64,000 nucleotides of DNA from Ailanthus altissimus (Eukaryota > Streptophyta > Magnoliopsida > Sapindales > Simaroubaceae): the NCBI GenBank assembly GCA_946807835.1, contig OX327695.1, positions 26,580,501 through 26,644,500 of the forward strand, written 5' to 3'. A model generated the notes under the pieces. It was not told the origin of the DNA. It did no database searches and worked only from the letters and a program-made list of their open reading frames with translations. The translations under genes were made by a program, and so were the position numbers. Positions 1 to 12,866 of the stretch are shown here, piece after piece (position 1 is the stretch's first letter; every line of letters begins with the position of its first letter).

Positions 1-864
1 TTTTCTCCAACTTCTTCTGGGCTTGTCATTCTTTAATGCCTTAATTATGCATTAGTCAATTGTCATGGTTGTTCAAATTACATTTGATTTTGGGTTCGAT
101 GATAAGTACAAGAGTGATGGTCGACCGGTAGGTGGGCACCAATCAGCATGCCAACCTCATCTTCAGCCTTTTTCCTAACCCATGCTTACGCATAATTTGT
201 AAGTGGGCGTTTGGTTTCTTTTCCAAGATCTTTTGAGCAACATAGTTAAAATTATATTTAATTAGATTTTTTTTCATATTTATTTGGGAATTATAAAATA
301 TAATTTTTACTTTTACAATTATAATTAAAAGGTTAAAAATAACTAAGAATGATTTTTGATAGTTTTCCAAAACAATGCTATACGTATTAAATTATATATA
401 ATTTTTTTATATTTTTTTATAAGGTTATCATTTAAAATATAAAAAATTATATATAATTTTGACGTGATATTTAATATGTATAATAAAATCATACAATTTT
501 TAAAAATATTTATTAAATTATTTATACATTCACATGATAAATGTTATATCGATAAAAATTTTAAATTAAAATTTGGAATGTGTGGTATTATTATATTTTT
601 TTTAAAAAAAAACCAAATTCTCTTCCCTAATACATTCTTTACTTATTTTCAAAAATAACATTAAATGCTTTCTCTTACTTTTAAAAAAAAAAATACCGAA
701 AGATATTTTCAACTTGAAAATACTTTTCTTTTTTATTTTGACAATAATTTTAAAACAAATACTTGAAAGATAATTCTAAACTCACTCAAGCCTACTTTAC
801 AATTTTTCTCTGTGTTCCAACAATTCATCAAAGATGACACAACCTTGTCAATATTGTCTTGTAT
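1..864. other. AT-rich intergenic DNA, no gene seen
   Basis: The stretch is AT-rich with homopolymer runs. The few short open frames have no recognisable motif and no codon signal. It ends at the left copy of the target-site duplication of the adjacent LINE. Confidence 0.7.
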
Positions 865-880
865 AACACAATAACTAACA

Positions 881-3800
881 AAGACGAGAGTTTTGGTTTA
901 ATTAACGTATAACCTATTGTCAATCTCTTTGATTAATGATTGATGATTTTAATACTGTCCTTAGAGTTCATAAACAATAAGGAGGAGATTTTCCCAGACC
1001 GTTATCATGAACAAATTTTAAATATTTTATTGATTCTTGTTAGCTTATGAAAATTCTTTCTTCAGGATTATTATTTCTTTGAGCAAAGACAATTGTTGCA
1101 GGTAGTCATATTGAAAAAAAATTGGATATGACTTTATTCAATCTGACTTGGCCGGATACTTGGAATTTGTCTTTATATGTAGTGCTCTCCCGTATTGTCT
1201 CTGACCACTTTCCATTGGTAATTTCTTTTAGGATTTATGATAAAGACCTTTCAGGTTCTAATCCATGTGAACTTTACACTCCGACTTTAAGGATATGATA
1301 GCTAAAGTATGAAATTCAAATCTTCATCATAGATGTCCAATGTTTATGGTTACAAAATATTTGTGAGTTCTGAAACACCACCCGCATAGATAGAATTGAG
1401 AGATTTTTAAGAACATCCATGATAGTATAAAGCAAGCTCAAGAAGATTTAGCTACAGTTCAAAGAGACATTGGTTTAAAAGGGGCCTAAGAGAAATTGCT
1501 TGAAGCAGAGACAACAACAAAGTTAAAGGTTGTACATATTACATGGGTACAGGTTACTTTTTGGCGTGACCGAGCTAGATTAAAATTGTTTAAGGATGGA
1601 GACAATACATCAGGTTCTTCTACTGCTATGCAAAATCTTGTGCGCTCAAATCACACTTTAAAGGGCCCCTAATTAATAGTGCTTGAAATGCTAGCATGTA
1701 AGAGGTGACTGGCCATATTATGAAGTATTACAAAGAGCTCTATACAGAGGTTGCAGTGGATGTCACTAGAGTTTCACAGGTTTATAATTATATTTTCTCT
1801 CTTGTTTCAGATTCAGATAGTCAAGTTCTAATTGGTATCCTGTCGGAGGAGGAGGTGAGATCGACTACTTTTCTATTAGACCCTTCTAGTGCTTAGAGCC
1901 TGAAGATTTTACTGGTATGTTCTTTTAGTATTGTTGGGAGATTATTAAAAAGGATGTAGTACTGGGCATTCAATAATTTTGTAGCCAGAATTATCCGCTT
2001 CCAAATTTGAACTCAGTTTTATAGTGCTAATTCTTATGATATATGATGCAGTTCAGTTAATCTCTTTAGGCCAATAGCTTTGGCGAAGTTTTTCTTTAAG
2101 ATTATTATTAAGATTATTGCTGGTAGATTAGTAGTCTTAATGTCTAATCTAGTCACGTAGAATCAGATGGCCTTTATTCGTGGTAAGCATATTTATGACC
2201 ACATCTCTATGGTGTCGGAAAGAGTTAATTTATTGGATATGAGAGTTATTGGTGGTAATATTGGAATGAAGTTGGATATAGCTAAAGCCTTTTATACAAT
2301 CAGTTGAGATTTTCTTCTCAAAGTTCTTAATTGTTTTGGATTTAACAATCAATTCATTCAGTGAATTTTTATCATTCTTTATTCTACTCGCTTATCTATT
2401 ATGATTAATGGCACTTAAAAACCATTTTTTAAATGTGGTAGAGGAGTGCTTCAGAGGGATCCTTTATCTCATTTGCTATTTTGTCTAGCTGAGGAAGCTA
2501 TTTCTTGATGCATTCAATGTTTGGTGAACTCTAAGAGGGTAGCCACAATTTCAGCCCCAAGACGGTGCTTTGCTCATTTTTATATTTTATATGCAAATGA
2601 TATTTTTCTCTTTTGTGGGGGTGATAGTAATTCTCTTCGCTCTCTAATAAAATTTATTTTGCTATATAGCTTGGCATTTGATCAAGTGATAAATAAGAAG
2701 AAAAGCCCATTCTTTATTGATAAACATGTTGCACTTCATTATCAGGAAATTTTTAGTCTTTTAGGGTTCTCGTAGGGCAAACTTTCTTTTATTTATTTAG
2801 GAGTTCCAATCTTCAAAGGCTGCCTATACAACCAACACTTGCAAGTTTTGGCTGACAAGGCTTGTGCACATTTTAGTGGCTAGAAAGGGAAAATGCTTTT
2901 AATGGCTAGTAGAATTAAGCTTGGTTACATAGTTTTCCAAAGAACCATGTTGTACAGTTTCAAAGTATATCTTTGGCTTGTTTTCTTCTTAAGCAGTTAA
3001 ATGGTTGAGCTTGAAATTTTATTATCTCGCGAGATCATTTCTCTCATAAGATGATTTTAATGTCATGGAATAGATTTAACATATTAAAAAAGGGTAGTAG
3101 GGTAGGTCTTCGTAAACTGAACTTACTTAATAAGGCTTACTTATTTAAAGCTCTTTGAGATGTACACAAAGTGGATATGCTCAAAGTTCTTAAGAAAACG
3201 GTATAATTTTTAAGATGCAAATAAACGATACCTCAACTCTTCTCTTTAGAGTGACTTTAAAATTTATTCTTTCATATTTTCATGAGTGGACAAAGTGAAT
3301 CGTTGGTGATAAAAATTTAATTAATTTTTAGTATGATAGATAGTTAGATGAACCCATTCTTCCTATTTGTAGTTTACACTTAGAAAAAATGGTGAAAGAT
3401 ACAATTAAGGAATGACAATGCTGGATTCTAAATTTTTTTATTCTATTTTTTCTCATTTAAAGGAATATGTCAATGATATTATTCTGCCAATTAATGGCAA
3501 GGTTGATAAGTTTATTTAGATTTCTGCTAGAGATGGAATTCTTTCTTTAAAGGAAAGTTATAATTTCATCAATAGTATCACAATAACTGATTTAGCTTTA
3601 TTATCTTTTTGGTATGATTTTTCTTTTTTTCATTTAAAATTTCTGTATGTGGCGTCACCTTTTAAACTTTATTCCTACTAATAAATTATTGTGGTCTCGT
3701 GGTATTTGTGTTGTTTCTATTTGCTTATTTTATTTTAGAGAGACTGAAATAATGGTCCACATTTTTGTTAGTTGCCCTATAGTTATGGAGTTTTGGCATT

Positions 3801-4752
3801 GGTTTGCTTATATATTTAAACAAAATCTTTCTTCGGTTTTAACTGTTATGAAATTATGAAAAGTGATTTTATCTGAAAAGTGATTTTATTAAAAAAATTT
3901 AGCCCCCCAACTTATAAACTTATGGATTTTTTCGGATGCTTATTTGCTCTATTTGATTTAGAGATGTCAGAATTACCTTAGATTTGACAATCGAAGTTTC
4001 AATTCTTTTGACATTAAGGCGAATTGTCTAGCTTATATTCGCTACTTTGCTATTTTCTACCCTAGATTTGCTTTTGGTGATGATATTTATATCTTAGACC
4101 ATTTCGGTATTGCAACTAATTTAAGACATGCTCCAAAAATTACTATTCTTTTTTAAAATTTTCCTCCTCATTGGTAGATTAAGATCAATACCGATGAACT
4201 TTCCAAAGGTAACCCAGGTATGAGGTGAGTTCCTTTTTAGGAGGCTTCTCTTATCCTATAGAAATTGAGACGGCCTGTTATGCAAAAATAATGGGGGTCA
4301 TCCTAACTTTGGAGATTGCTATTATTCGCGGATGATATAAGATAATTTTAAAGTTTGGCTATTTTTTAGTATTTCATCTTTTTTTAAGCCTACATTATGT
4401 CCTCTATAGAAACTTCACAATAGGTGGCAACGTTGTAAGAATCATATTAATGCTTGCAATTTAGATTTAATCATACATTTAGAGAAAGCAATGTAGTGAT
4501 AGGTAAATTGGTGAATCTTGGTCTACAATTTAAAGATTTTACATGGTAGTTGCGGCCTCCTTTTAATATCAATTCTATGCTCTTAAAAGATGCAAATGAA
4601 ATGCCTAATTATAAATTTTATTAGTATTTCTATTGAACTATTTTGTATCTTTTATATGTTTTTCATAAAGGTATTGTATTTTAATCTTCCATTCTTTGTA
4701 ACTATTTTTTTCATTAATAAATTTATCATATTGTCGAGTTTGCCTTAAAAAA
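881..4752 (+). mobile_element. 5'-truncated LINE (plant L1-type) with 16-bp TSD
   Basis: A 16-bp direct repeat (aacacaataactaaca) lies at 865-880 and again at 4753-4768, directly after an A-run. It brackets a 3.87-kb element. The interior translates, with many stops, into the second half of a plant LINE ORF2: endonuclease, reverse transcriptase, zinc-binding and RNase H modules in that order. The start falls inside the endonuclease domain, so ORF1 and the 5' UTR are missing, as expected from incomplete target-primed reverse transcription. The 3' end carries a short conserved tail (around 4705-4745) and a short poly-A. It is the same general family as the minus-strand LINE at 16.1-22.4 kb. Old and non-coding. 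Confidence 0.9.
930..4620 (+). pseudogene. LINE ORF2 remnant (endonuclease-RT-zf-RVT-RNase H)
   Basis: Conceptual translation across frames and stops shows the endonuclease segment DFNTVL followed by GGDFP near 940-1000 and SDHFPLV near 1200. The RT segment has FRPIAL near 2065, NQMAFIRGKHIYDH near 2160 and an active-site-like YANDIF near 2590 (the usual YADD has Asp changed to Asn). A zinc-binding/linker segment lies at 3280-3800. The RNase H start INTDELSKGNPG lies near 4180. Stops and frameshifts occur in every module, so no protein can be made. Function known for the family: target-primed reverse transcription of its own RNA. Confidence 0.85.
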
Positions 4753-4768
4753 AACACAATAACTAACA

Positions 4769-5158
4769 CATGAAGCTTTTTATAAATCTTTTTTTTTGTT
4801 TTTATAAGAACATAATTTCTTGAATTTAGGGCTGGTTTTGCAAATGAAATCGTTATAATGATTGAAGTTCATCTAAAAAAAACTTTACAATAATTCAGTT
4901 AAAATTTCTTCTAAGTTCTATGCGACCATATTAAGATGCTTATGATAAATGTTTGAGTTAGAAACTTATTTGATGGCGATTTTATAATATATATAAAAAA
5001 GTCTACAGATGTCTTTATTTTATTAAAAATTCAGAATATACTTTGTACAAATAATTATTAAGAAATAAAATATATTAATTATATAAATTTTTATGTAAAG
5101 AGTTGTTTTTTTTTTGTAATCTCATAGTAATGTATAGTATAGAGTACTATGATAAAAA
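4769..5158. other. AT-rich spacer, no gene seen
   Basis: Short AT-rich spacer between the LINE and the following solo LTR. It ends in an A-run (5154-5158) that may be the left TSD of that LTR. Confidence 0.5.
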
Positions 5159-7265
5159 TGTTAGGGTCAGTGCTTACGTGCCATCCCTGAATGTACATAT
5201 ACTTGTATATTTATACAAGTGTACATTCCCATTAAATCGCTAATACTTATTTATATAGTATTATGCATGTAACTTTGCAGACATGGTAGATCTGAAGGAG
5301 TTCGGATCAGATCTAAAAGGTTTAGATAAGGGCTCATAGTTAGCCACACTGAGACATATAATTGCTAAATGTTAGCACAGCTAAGTGTTAGTTGGTTATA
5401 AGACTCAGCAGATCCAGGAAATGGAACATTGTCTGTAATGGGATATAGACCTGGGAATATACTAGTAACTGTATAGTTGCAAGAGTTGCAATCGGGTGCA
5501 AGGAAATGCATGCTGCACAATTGTGTTCTCGAATATAGTCCCTGATCTATTTCTACCGATGTAGGTCTATCGGTGGATACCCTTTTATATATAGATCAGC
5601 ATATGTTGTATCTGTCGGGTATAGATGGTCGTTCCTGACCGACTATAAGCTTGGAGCTCGTATTGACATATAGGTATCCAGTTAGGACTGGATATGGGAC
5701 AGACTCACGAGGGCCTCTGATAGACATTTAACGTAAGCCATCAACAGAAGGTCCTCTTGAGTTGAGTAGTATACGTGGTCTTTTGACCTGAGTGCCACGA
5801 TGGGCTTGTAAGTGATCCACCATACTTTGGTTCCACATATGTCACAGACCTTTCATGGTGTGATTGCTGGGTGTCGCTGGGTATGGTCCGATGCTTATGG
5901 AGTCCGGTGCGTACAGATATAGGATCCGTCAGCTCCTATATGGAGTTTGATATCCAGATACTTCGAGACTGTATCTCAGAAAGTCTTGTGGCCACAAGCA
6001 ATCATCCTGGGAAAGAGTTCCGCTAGGGTCAAACAATATGGCAAAGGAGTTTGCGCATATTATTCATTGAGATACAAGTCTGGAGATAGGAAATGGATGA
6101 GCACATGGGGATTTGACGGTGATAATCTATATCCCCGCACATCCTGGATATCATGATGGAAGGACTATACGTATGCGTTGTAACCTCAACTTATATGGTT
6201 CAATACGCTGATTTGTATATCCGTGACGTGTGCGTGGGGCATTGCTCACGGACTCATGGAATAGTTTTATTTGGCGAATCGGGCATAGAACCAAGGGAGT
6301 CCAACGATATGGAGTGTACTCGTTATGCACTGGGGCAGCGTGTCGGATTAAATTATTTAATCCAGCAATATTCAGCAATTCCATAGGAATGCTTGCGTAT
6401 CTGTATTTAAGTGTTAAATACAACAATTAGTTAATAAATATTATTTACTAATTTTATAAGGACACGTAGCGTATTGTGGACCCTCAGTTGAGTTTATCCA
6501 AGTGTGGGATGTGGTGGGACCCACTAGGGGGTAAATTTGATAACTATTCATGAGGGGCAAAATGGTCAACTATGATTATTTAATTGTTAAATAATCATTT
6601 TCTCTCTCTCTCTCCCTTTTATATATATATATATATTATTTTATTATTATTATATAAATTATATTTATATTTATATTATATTATATTATATTATATTATA
6701 TATTTATATATATATATATATATAAAGAAGAAAAGAAAGAGAGGAGAAGAGAAGCAATTTAAGAATTGGCCATTCGGCCGAGAGAGAAAGGAAAGGAGAA
6801 ATGGAGAAGAAAGAAAGGAGAAAGAAGAAAGAAAAGAAAAAAAAAAGGGGAAGGAAAAGAAAAATGAAATTGTTTCATTTTTCTCTCTGCTTTCAATTGG
6901 AGTAATTATGAATGGCTCAAAGTTCTCAATTTTTATCCTTTTGGAGAAAAGAATGCAAATTCTCTCTCGGCCATTTTGGAGATTAAGAGTTAATCCCAGG
7001 CTGAATATAGAGCTACTGTTCTAGCTCATCAAGCCCACCGAGTTGGTGACTAGAACTGCACGCGAGTTGGTCTCCATGCGGACTCCAGAAAAAATACGTG
7101 TATAATGTTACACGTTTGGTGAGTTCTCTAATCTTATTAATATATTAATGTGATTAATATATTTATTTATTGTGTTTATTGCAAAATTTATATTTTCGCT
7201 GCGTTAGGCAATAGACACAATTGCACATGCATACACCTACGTGCCTAGATCCTGCTGCGCCAACA
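5159..7265 (+). mobile_element. Solo LTR, Angela/BARE-like Copia family, copy 1
   Basis: The segment starts TGTTAGGG and ends CGCCAACA. It aligns along its length with the inverted copy at 31635-33812, the copy at 47241-50095 and the LTR at 54105-57815. No PBS, gag or pol follows, so it is a solo LTR left by LTR-LTR recombination. Flanks are aaaaa/aaaca, a weak 5-bp TSD. The family is placed with Angela/BARE because the copy at 54105-57815 adjoins a primer-binding site and an Angela-like gag-pol fragment, and because TGTTGG...CCAACA ends and unusually long LTRs are typical of that lineage. Confidence 0.8.
6598..6870. repeat. Microsatellites (CT)n, (TA)n and purine-rich tract inside the LTR
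   Basis: A CT run (about 6599-6618) passes into a TA/TTA-rich tract to about 6725. A purine-rich block of GA/AAG repeats follows to about 6870. A 146-codon open frame across this tract is Lys/Glu-rich low complexity and is not taken as a gene. The other LTR copies lack the purine block, so it expanded in this copy. Confidence 0.8.
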
Positions 7266-7775
7266 AAACATTTGCAAAAGTCTAAAGTAATGAAACAATC
7301 ATTTAGCATCAGTACATATAGATATAATTTTAGGGTTATGACCCCACAGTCATTTACTAATTCATTCATCCCCAATCCGTACCCTCTTTATAAAAGAGGT
7401 AAAAAAGCACAAGTGGGTTTGATTCCATTAGCAACACTTTGAAGTTCGTGAGTGAAGTTGCTGCTTGCTTCTTGAGGCTTGGCCAATGGCCATCAACTAC
7501 TATAGTTTTCATATTGGAGTCAATGACAAAAACTAAGTAAAAGAAAAGAAAGAATACTTCTTTTATGGAATGGAATATCAATGTCACATAATGCAAGTTT
7601 TATCATTTATGAGTAGTTTGGTCACTTGTCTCTTCCAATTCCAATTGTGAATATGGTCTCAACTCATCTATCCTAATTATTCAGTAGATCATGTATTTAA
7701 GATGAAGCCATTTTACCATAGATTTTAATTGGATTTAGTTAAAATTAAAGAAATATTATTTTAGTTAAGTCATTA
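7266..7775. other. Intergenic spacer, no gene seen
   Basis: Unique-looking spacer between the solo LTR and the next Copia element. Short frames on both strands have no recognisable motif. Confidence 0.5.
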
Positions 7776-8377
7776 AATTCAGAGAATGGTGATTAAAATT
7801 CATGTTGAAGATGGTTTAGAAATAAGCCAGTGAGAAAGAGATAACATGAGGTCAAAAATAAGGCAGAAGGAGTGAAATTGAAGACTTAAAATTAGAATAT
7901 GTTTTCAAGTTTGGGCGCTATAATGCTCAAGTAAAAACTTACAGCTCTAAGGAAGTAGTGGTGTGGTACAAGCAACTAGGCAATGCAATATAACAACGCT
8001 AAGAAGGTAGCACCGCGACGCTAGTGTAAGTCCTACTAGGACATAGTATTTTAGTCATCTAAACTTTCTTCTCTTGATATAACTTGGACTAAGGTTTACT
8101 TAGGACATATAAGTTATAAATAGGACCTTATTTTAGCTTAATAGATATCACCAAGAAACATTAAAAGTAAGAGTTTTTAATTATAATCCTTTGAGAGAGA
8201 GTTCTTTGTAATTTTTTTATTCAATAAAAGAAGCACGGATTTTGATTTGTCATAGATGTAGGCTTTTATTGAACTATATAAATCATTGCAAGGTTTCTTA
8301 TTTTTATTATCTCTTGTCTTCTCATATTCTCTTTTATTCTGTAATCATCATATTTTATAAAGTATTTGCATAATAAA
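7776..8377 (+). repeat. 5' LTR of Copia element 1
   Basis: Aligned with the 3' LTR over its start (to about 7890) and its second half (about 8050-8370). A block of about 150 bp between them, holding GC-richer motifs (caccgcgacgct near 8010), is present here but absent from the 3' LTR. The left end is approximate because no clear TG start was conserved in both copies. Confidence 0.75.
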
Positions 8378-8378
8378 C

Positions 8379-8390
8379 TAGTATTAGAGT
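8379..8390 (+). other. Primer-binding site (tRNA-iMet type), degenerate
   Basis: The sequence tagtattagagt directly follows the 5' LTR. It differs from the usual plant Copia site tggtatcagagc at three positions, all transitions. In the family this pairs with the 3' end of initiator tRNA-Met to prime minus-strand synthesis. Confidence 0.75.
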
Positions 8391-8401
8391 TTTGTTATAT
8401 G

Positions 8402-11400
8402 ATCATAACATCACACAAGTATAAAGTAGAGAAATTCAACAGAGAGAATGATTTTAATTTATGGAAGATTAAAGTCATGGTTTTGCTAGTAAGTCAAGGA
8501 CTCAACTCTATCCTTGAAAAGACTGCAGCTCTGTCCAATAAGGAGAAAAAGTCCGAGACTTCAAGACCTAAACTAGATTATGAATCCATTCAAAAGAAGG
8601 CTTATAGCATGATAGTTCTTTTGTTGAGTGATAAGGTTTAAGAGAGGTTGCTGAAGAAAAAATAAAAATAAGTCTTTGGAGGAAACTTGATGACCTATAT
8701 ATGACAGAGTACTTAGTGAATTATTTACATATCAAGAAAAGTGTACTAGTTGACTATAGCTGATAATACATATATTAAATACTACATAGATGTATTCAAC
8801 AAGTTTATCATCGACTTAGAGATGACTGATGTGAAGATTGAGGATGAAGAAAAATCAATCATTTTGTTGAGTTTTCTACTTAAGAGATATGAGCACTTTG
8901 TTGATACCATTATCTATGGTAGAAGTATTTGATGATGACATATGTTAAAACTTCATTAAACTTTATGGAGTTGAGGAATAGAGTAGAGCTTGTTAGTGCA
9001 AAAGGATTAACTACAGGAGGGCGGCCTGAAAAATATAGAAGAAAAGTCTAAGAGAAATTCAAGATTAAAATTTAGAGGCAAACCTAAGAAATGTTATTGC
9101 TGCAAAAGGAAAGAGCACTTCATTAATGATTATCCAAAGAAGAAAGAAAAGATGAAGGATAAGAAAGCAAAGGAATAAGACACTGTAATAGCTAATGATG
9201 AAAGCTATGATAGTGCAAAGACCTTAGTCACTTCTTATAAGAAAAGTTTTGATGAGTAGATACCAGACTTTGATTGTACCTTTGATATATATGTAAATAA
9301 AGCCTTATTTACTAACTATTAGCCTATTAAGGAAGGAAAAAAGTTAATAAGGAATGACATGACCTGTCATGTAATTGGGATTAGTAATAATAGGTTAAAG
9401 TTACACGATGAGAAGGTTAAAGAGTTTTTAGAAGTTATGTATGTTTCTGATCTTAAAAAAAAGTACTTTCTTTCCGCATGTTAGATCAGACTAGGTGTTC
9501 AATCAAATTAGAGAATGAGATTATGAAGGTGTTAAAATATTTTATTGTAATTATAGTGAAAGGCACAATAGAGTATATGGTGCTACTTGGAGAGGTAATG
9601 AATGGTTCTGCATTTCTATTGGCGATAACAATATGCAGGCCAAATCATGGCATATGAGATTAGCTCGCTTAAGTGAAAGGAACTTAAAAAGAGTTATATA
9701 ATCAAGGAATATTTGGTAATGATATGTTTTAACCAATGAAATTTTATGAGTATTGTATGCTTGGTAAGATACATAGAGTGAAATTGAATGCTGGAGAACA
9801 CAAAACTAATGATACATTTGATTACATACATTTAGATCTTTGCAGTCGTACACAAACTGTTACATATGGTGGAGCTAGATACTTTCAAACATTCATAAAT
9901 GACTATTATAGAAAGTTGTGAATATATGTGTTAAAGAGTAAAGAGCAAGTGTTTGAAACCTTTAAAGTATGGAAAGCTCTTATAAAGAATCAAATTGGTA
10001 AGAAGATCAAATGGTTTATAATAGATAATGGTCTCAAGTTTTGCAATAAGAAGTTTAGTAGCTTTTGTGTCAAATATGAGATTGTAATGTACAAAATAGT
10101 AAGGTTAATACCATAATAGAATGGTATTATAGAAAGGATGAATATGACATTGCTTGGAGAGTAAGATGCATGTTGACCAAAGCAAGAATGTCTAAACCAT
10201 TTTAGGGTGAGACAGTAGTTACAGTAGCCTACTTGACCAATAAAAGTACCTCATCAGCAATTGATTTTAAAAGATACTAGAAGCGATATGGTCAGACAAC
10301 CCTCTAAAGTATGATCACCTAGAGATTTTTAGTTGCTTTACGTTCGTGTATGTGAATTAAGAAAAGTTAGAGCCTAAAGTTTTAAGAGGGATATTTATAG
10401 GATATCTAGATGGTGTCAAAGGATTCAAGGTATGGTGTACAGAGTTAAAATCATTAAGAAGTATCATTAGTAGAGATGTAACATTCGATGAGATGACCAT
10501 GATGAAGATCAAACCAAGAAAAAGTAAAGAAGACAGAACTTGTGCATAATGAAGTTTCAGCACTAAAAACTATTAAAGTTGAAGTGGACTATGAGATAAG
10601 ATTTGAGATGCCCCCAAGTTAACACTTCAGTAAGTCAATAGTTAAAGACATACAAAAAATAATAATTAGTTCCTCAAGTCCACTTAGAAACAAAGTATGA
10701 CTCTAGAGATGAAACTTGAAGAGTAGTAACTAACCAGAGATAAACTAAAGAGAATGAAAAAAACCACTAATAAGGTATGCATAAGAAGATTCAATAAGTC
10801 ATACTTTTAATATTGCTTCACTATTGAGTATGATGAGCTTAAGACCTATAAAGAGGCTATAAAAGATTAGTTCTCTCTTAAAGTATAAGACCTGGGAATT
10901 AGTGGAATTCCTCAAAATAAAAAAATTAGTTGGGATGAAAATAGGTATATCAGATTAAGGAGGGAATACTGAATGTAGAGCTTGCTTACTAGATTTTTAA
11001 GACTAGATTAGTAGTATAAGGTTTCACTCAACATGAAGAGGTTGATTTTCATGAAATATTCAGGCCAATAGTTAAGTACATATCAATTAAGATTTTGTTG
11101 GCTATATGTGTAAGTTTAAATTTAAATTTGGAGCAAATAGATGTGAAGATTGCTTTTCTTCATGGAGAATTTAAAAAAATGATATATATATCACAACCAC
11201 AAGGGTTTGGAGATCCTCGAATGAAAAATCATGTTTGTTTGTTAAAAAAAGTCATTGTATAGGTTGAAGCAATCTCTATGATAATGGTTAAGAGATTTGA
11301 TGACTTCATATTACATTGTTGTTTCATTAGCAACAAGTATAATAGGTATGTGTACTTTAAAGCACTCAATAGTTGGATATATATATATCTACTTTTTTTT

Positions 11401-12335
11401 TTTATGTAGATGATATATTAATTACATGTCAAGATATAAAAGAGATACATAAGTTAAAGATATAGTTGAGTGGCAAATTCGAGATGAATAATTTAGGGAT
11501 AACAAAGAGGATTTTGAGTATAGATATCATAAAGGAAATATTAGAATTTATTTTCTTATCCCAACAGAGATATATACTCAAAATTATTGAAATTTCAAAA
11601 TGTTGAATGTGAAGGTTGCCTTAATTTCATTGGCTATGCATTTTAATTGTTACTAGTATAGTCATTAAAGAGAGAATAAGAGAAACAACAGATTTTTAAA
11701 GTACCATATATCAACGTTGTAGGAGCATGGTGTATGCAATAGTTTGCACAAGACTAGACACAACTCAAGTTATGAGCATTATGAGTAGATATATGACAAA
11801 TTTTGAGAAAGAACATTAGCTTACAGTAAAGTGGATATTAAAATATTTAGAAGAAAGGCATAAAAGAAAGATGAGATGATTAAAGAATATGTGGATTCAG
11901 ATTATGCAGGTGACCTAGATAAGAGGAGGTCATTAACTGATATTCACGATGTTTAGATGTAGTGTATGTTGGAGGTTAGTTTTATAGCATATGGTAGCAC
12001 TATTAACCACGTAGGCAGAGTATATAGTTACAAAAGAAGCTATTAAGGAGGTCGTGTGGTTAAAAGAGATATGTGCGGAGATATTGGCTATGGAACACAT
12101 TAACTCTGGTGTGTATTGTGATAGCCAAAATGCCATATATCTAAGAAAGCATCAAATATGTCATGAGAGGTCAAAATGTATATAGAGTTATATTTCATCA
12201 GAGAAATTATGTTGAGTGGTGAGATTAGTCTAACAAAGATATTGTCGTCTAAAAATTCTGCAGATATATTGACTAAGTCACTACCCTCAATTAAATTCAT
12301 CCTATATAAGGACTTAACTAGAGTCATTGTTATGT
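8402..12335 (+). pseudogene. Copia gag-pol polyprotein remnant (element 1)
   Basis: Gag begins near 8402. KFNRENDFNLWKIK at about 8431 matches the Tork/Tnt1-type gag start, and ILLSFLLKRYEHF follows near 8850. A CCHC knuckle with CYCCKRKEHF lies near 9095. Integrase: LARLSERNLK-like segment near 9660-9690, IHLDLCSRTQT near 9829, IDNGLKFCNKK near 10021. RT: ARLVVQGFTQHE-like near 11005, QIDVKIAFLHGEF near 11130, VDDILITCQD near 11406. RNase H: SDYAGDLDKRRS-like segment near 11900 and SKNSADILTKSLP near 12250. Numerous in-frame stops and frameshifts make it non-functional. Confidence 0.85.
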
Positions 12336-12411
12336 ATGTGAGCAGTGTGATGCAGGGACGATGGATTCAAGAATGTTTTTTTTTTTTTGGAGATTTTAAA
12401 TTAAAGAGTGA

Positions 12412-12866
12412 ATTTATGAGAATGGTGATTAAAAAATCGTGTTGAAGATGGTTTAGACATAAACCAGTAAGAAAGAGATGACACATAGTCAAGAATAAGG
12501 TGGAAAGACTAAAATTTGAGGCTCGAAACGGGAAATTAATCATTTAAACTTCTTTTTCTTGATATAACTTAAACTAGGATTTACCTAGGATATATAAGGT
12601 ATAAATAAAATCTTATTTTAGCTTAAGAGATATCACCAAAAAATACCAAAATCAAGACATTCAATTGTAATCTCTTGAAAAAGAGTTTTTTGTGATTTTT
12701 TTGATTCAATTAAAGAAATATGGATCTTGATTCACCACAAACACAGGCAATTGTTAAACTACATAAATCTTTGTGTGTTTTTTTATATTCTTGTTTCTCT
12801 TGTCTTTTCATATTCTCTTTTGTTCTGTAATCATTATACTTGTGAAGCATTTTTTTTAATAATAAC
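12412..12866 (+). repeat. 3' LTR of Copia element 1
   Basis: Shares with the 5' LTR the start region and the downstream block with cttgatataactt, tagcttaa.agatatcacca and tctgtaatcatta. It is shorter than the 5' LTR because the GC-motif block is missing. No clean right terminus or TSD was identified. Confidence 0.75.

Larger units (their letters stand above)
7776..12866 (+). mobile_element. Decayed Copia retrotransposon with two diverged LTRs
   Basis: Long terminal repeats at about 7776-8377 and 12412-12866 share segments such as gagaatggtgattaaaa and tgttgaagatggttta. They flank gag, integrase, RT and RNase H remnants in Copia order (integrase before RT). Total length about 5.1 kb is normal for Copia. 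The LTRs are clearly diverged and the coding region has many stops, so the insertion is old. Exact ends and the TSD could not be fixed. Confidence 0.85.

Noticed and set aside
6584..7024. 146-codon open frame, Lys/Glu-rich
   Set aside because: It spans a TA microsatellite and a purine-rich tract inside a solo LTR; composition alone explains the open frame.
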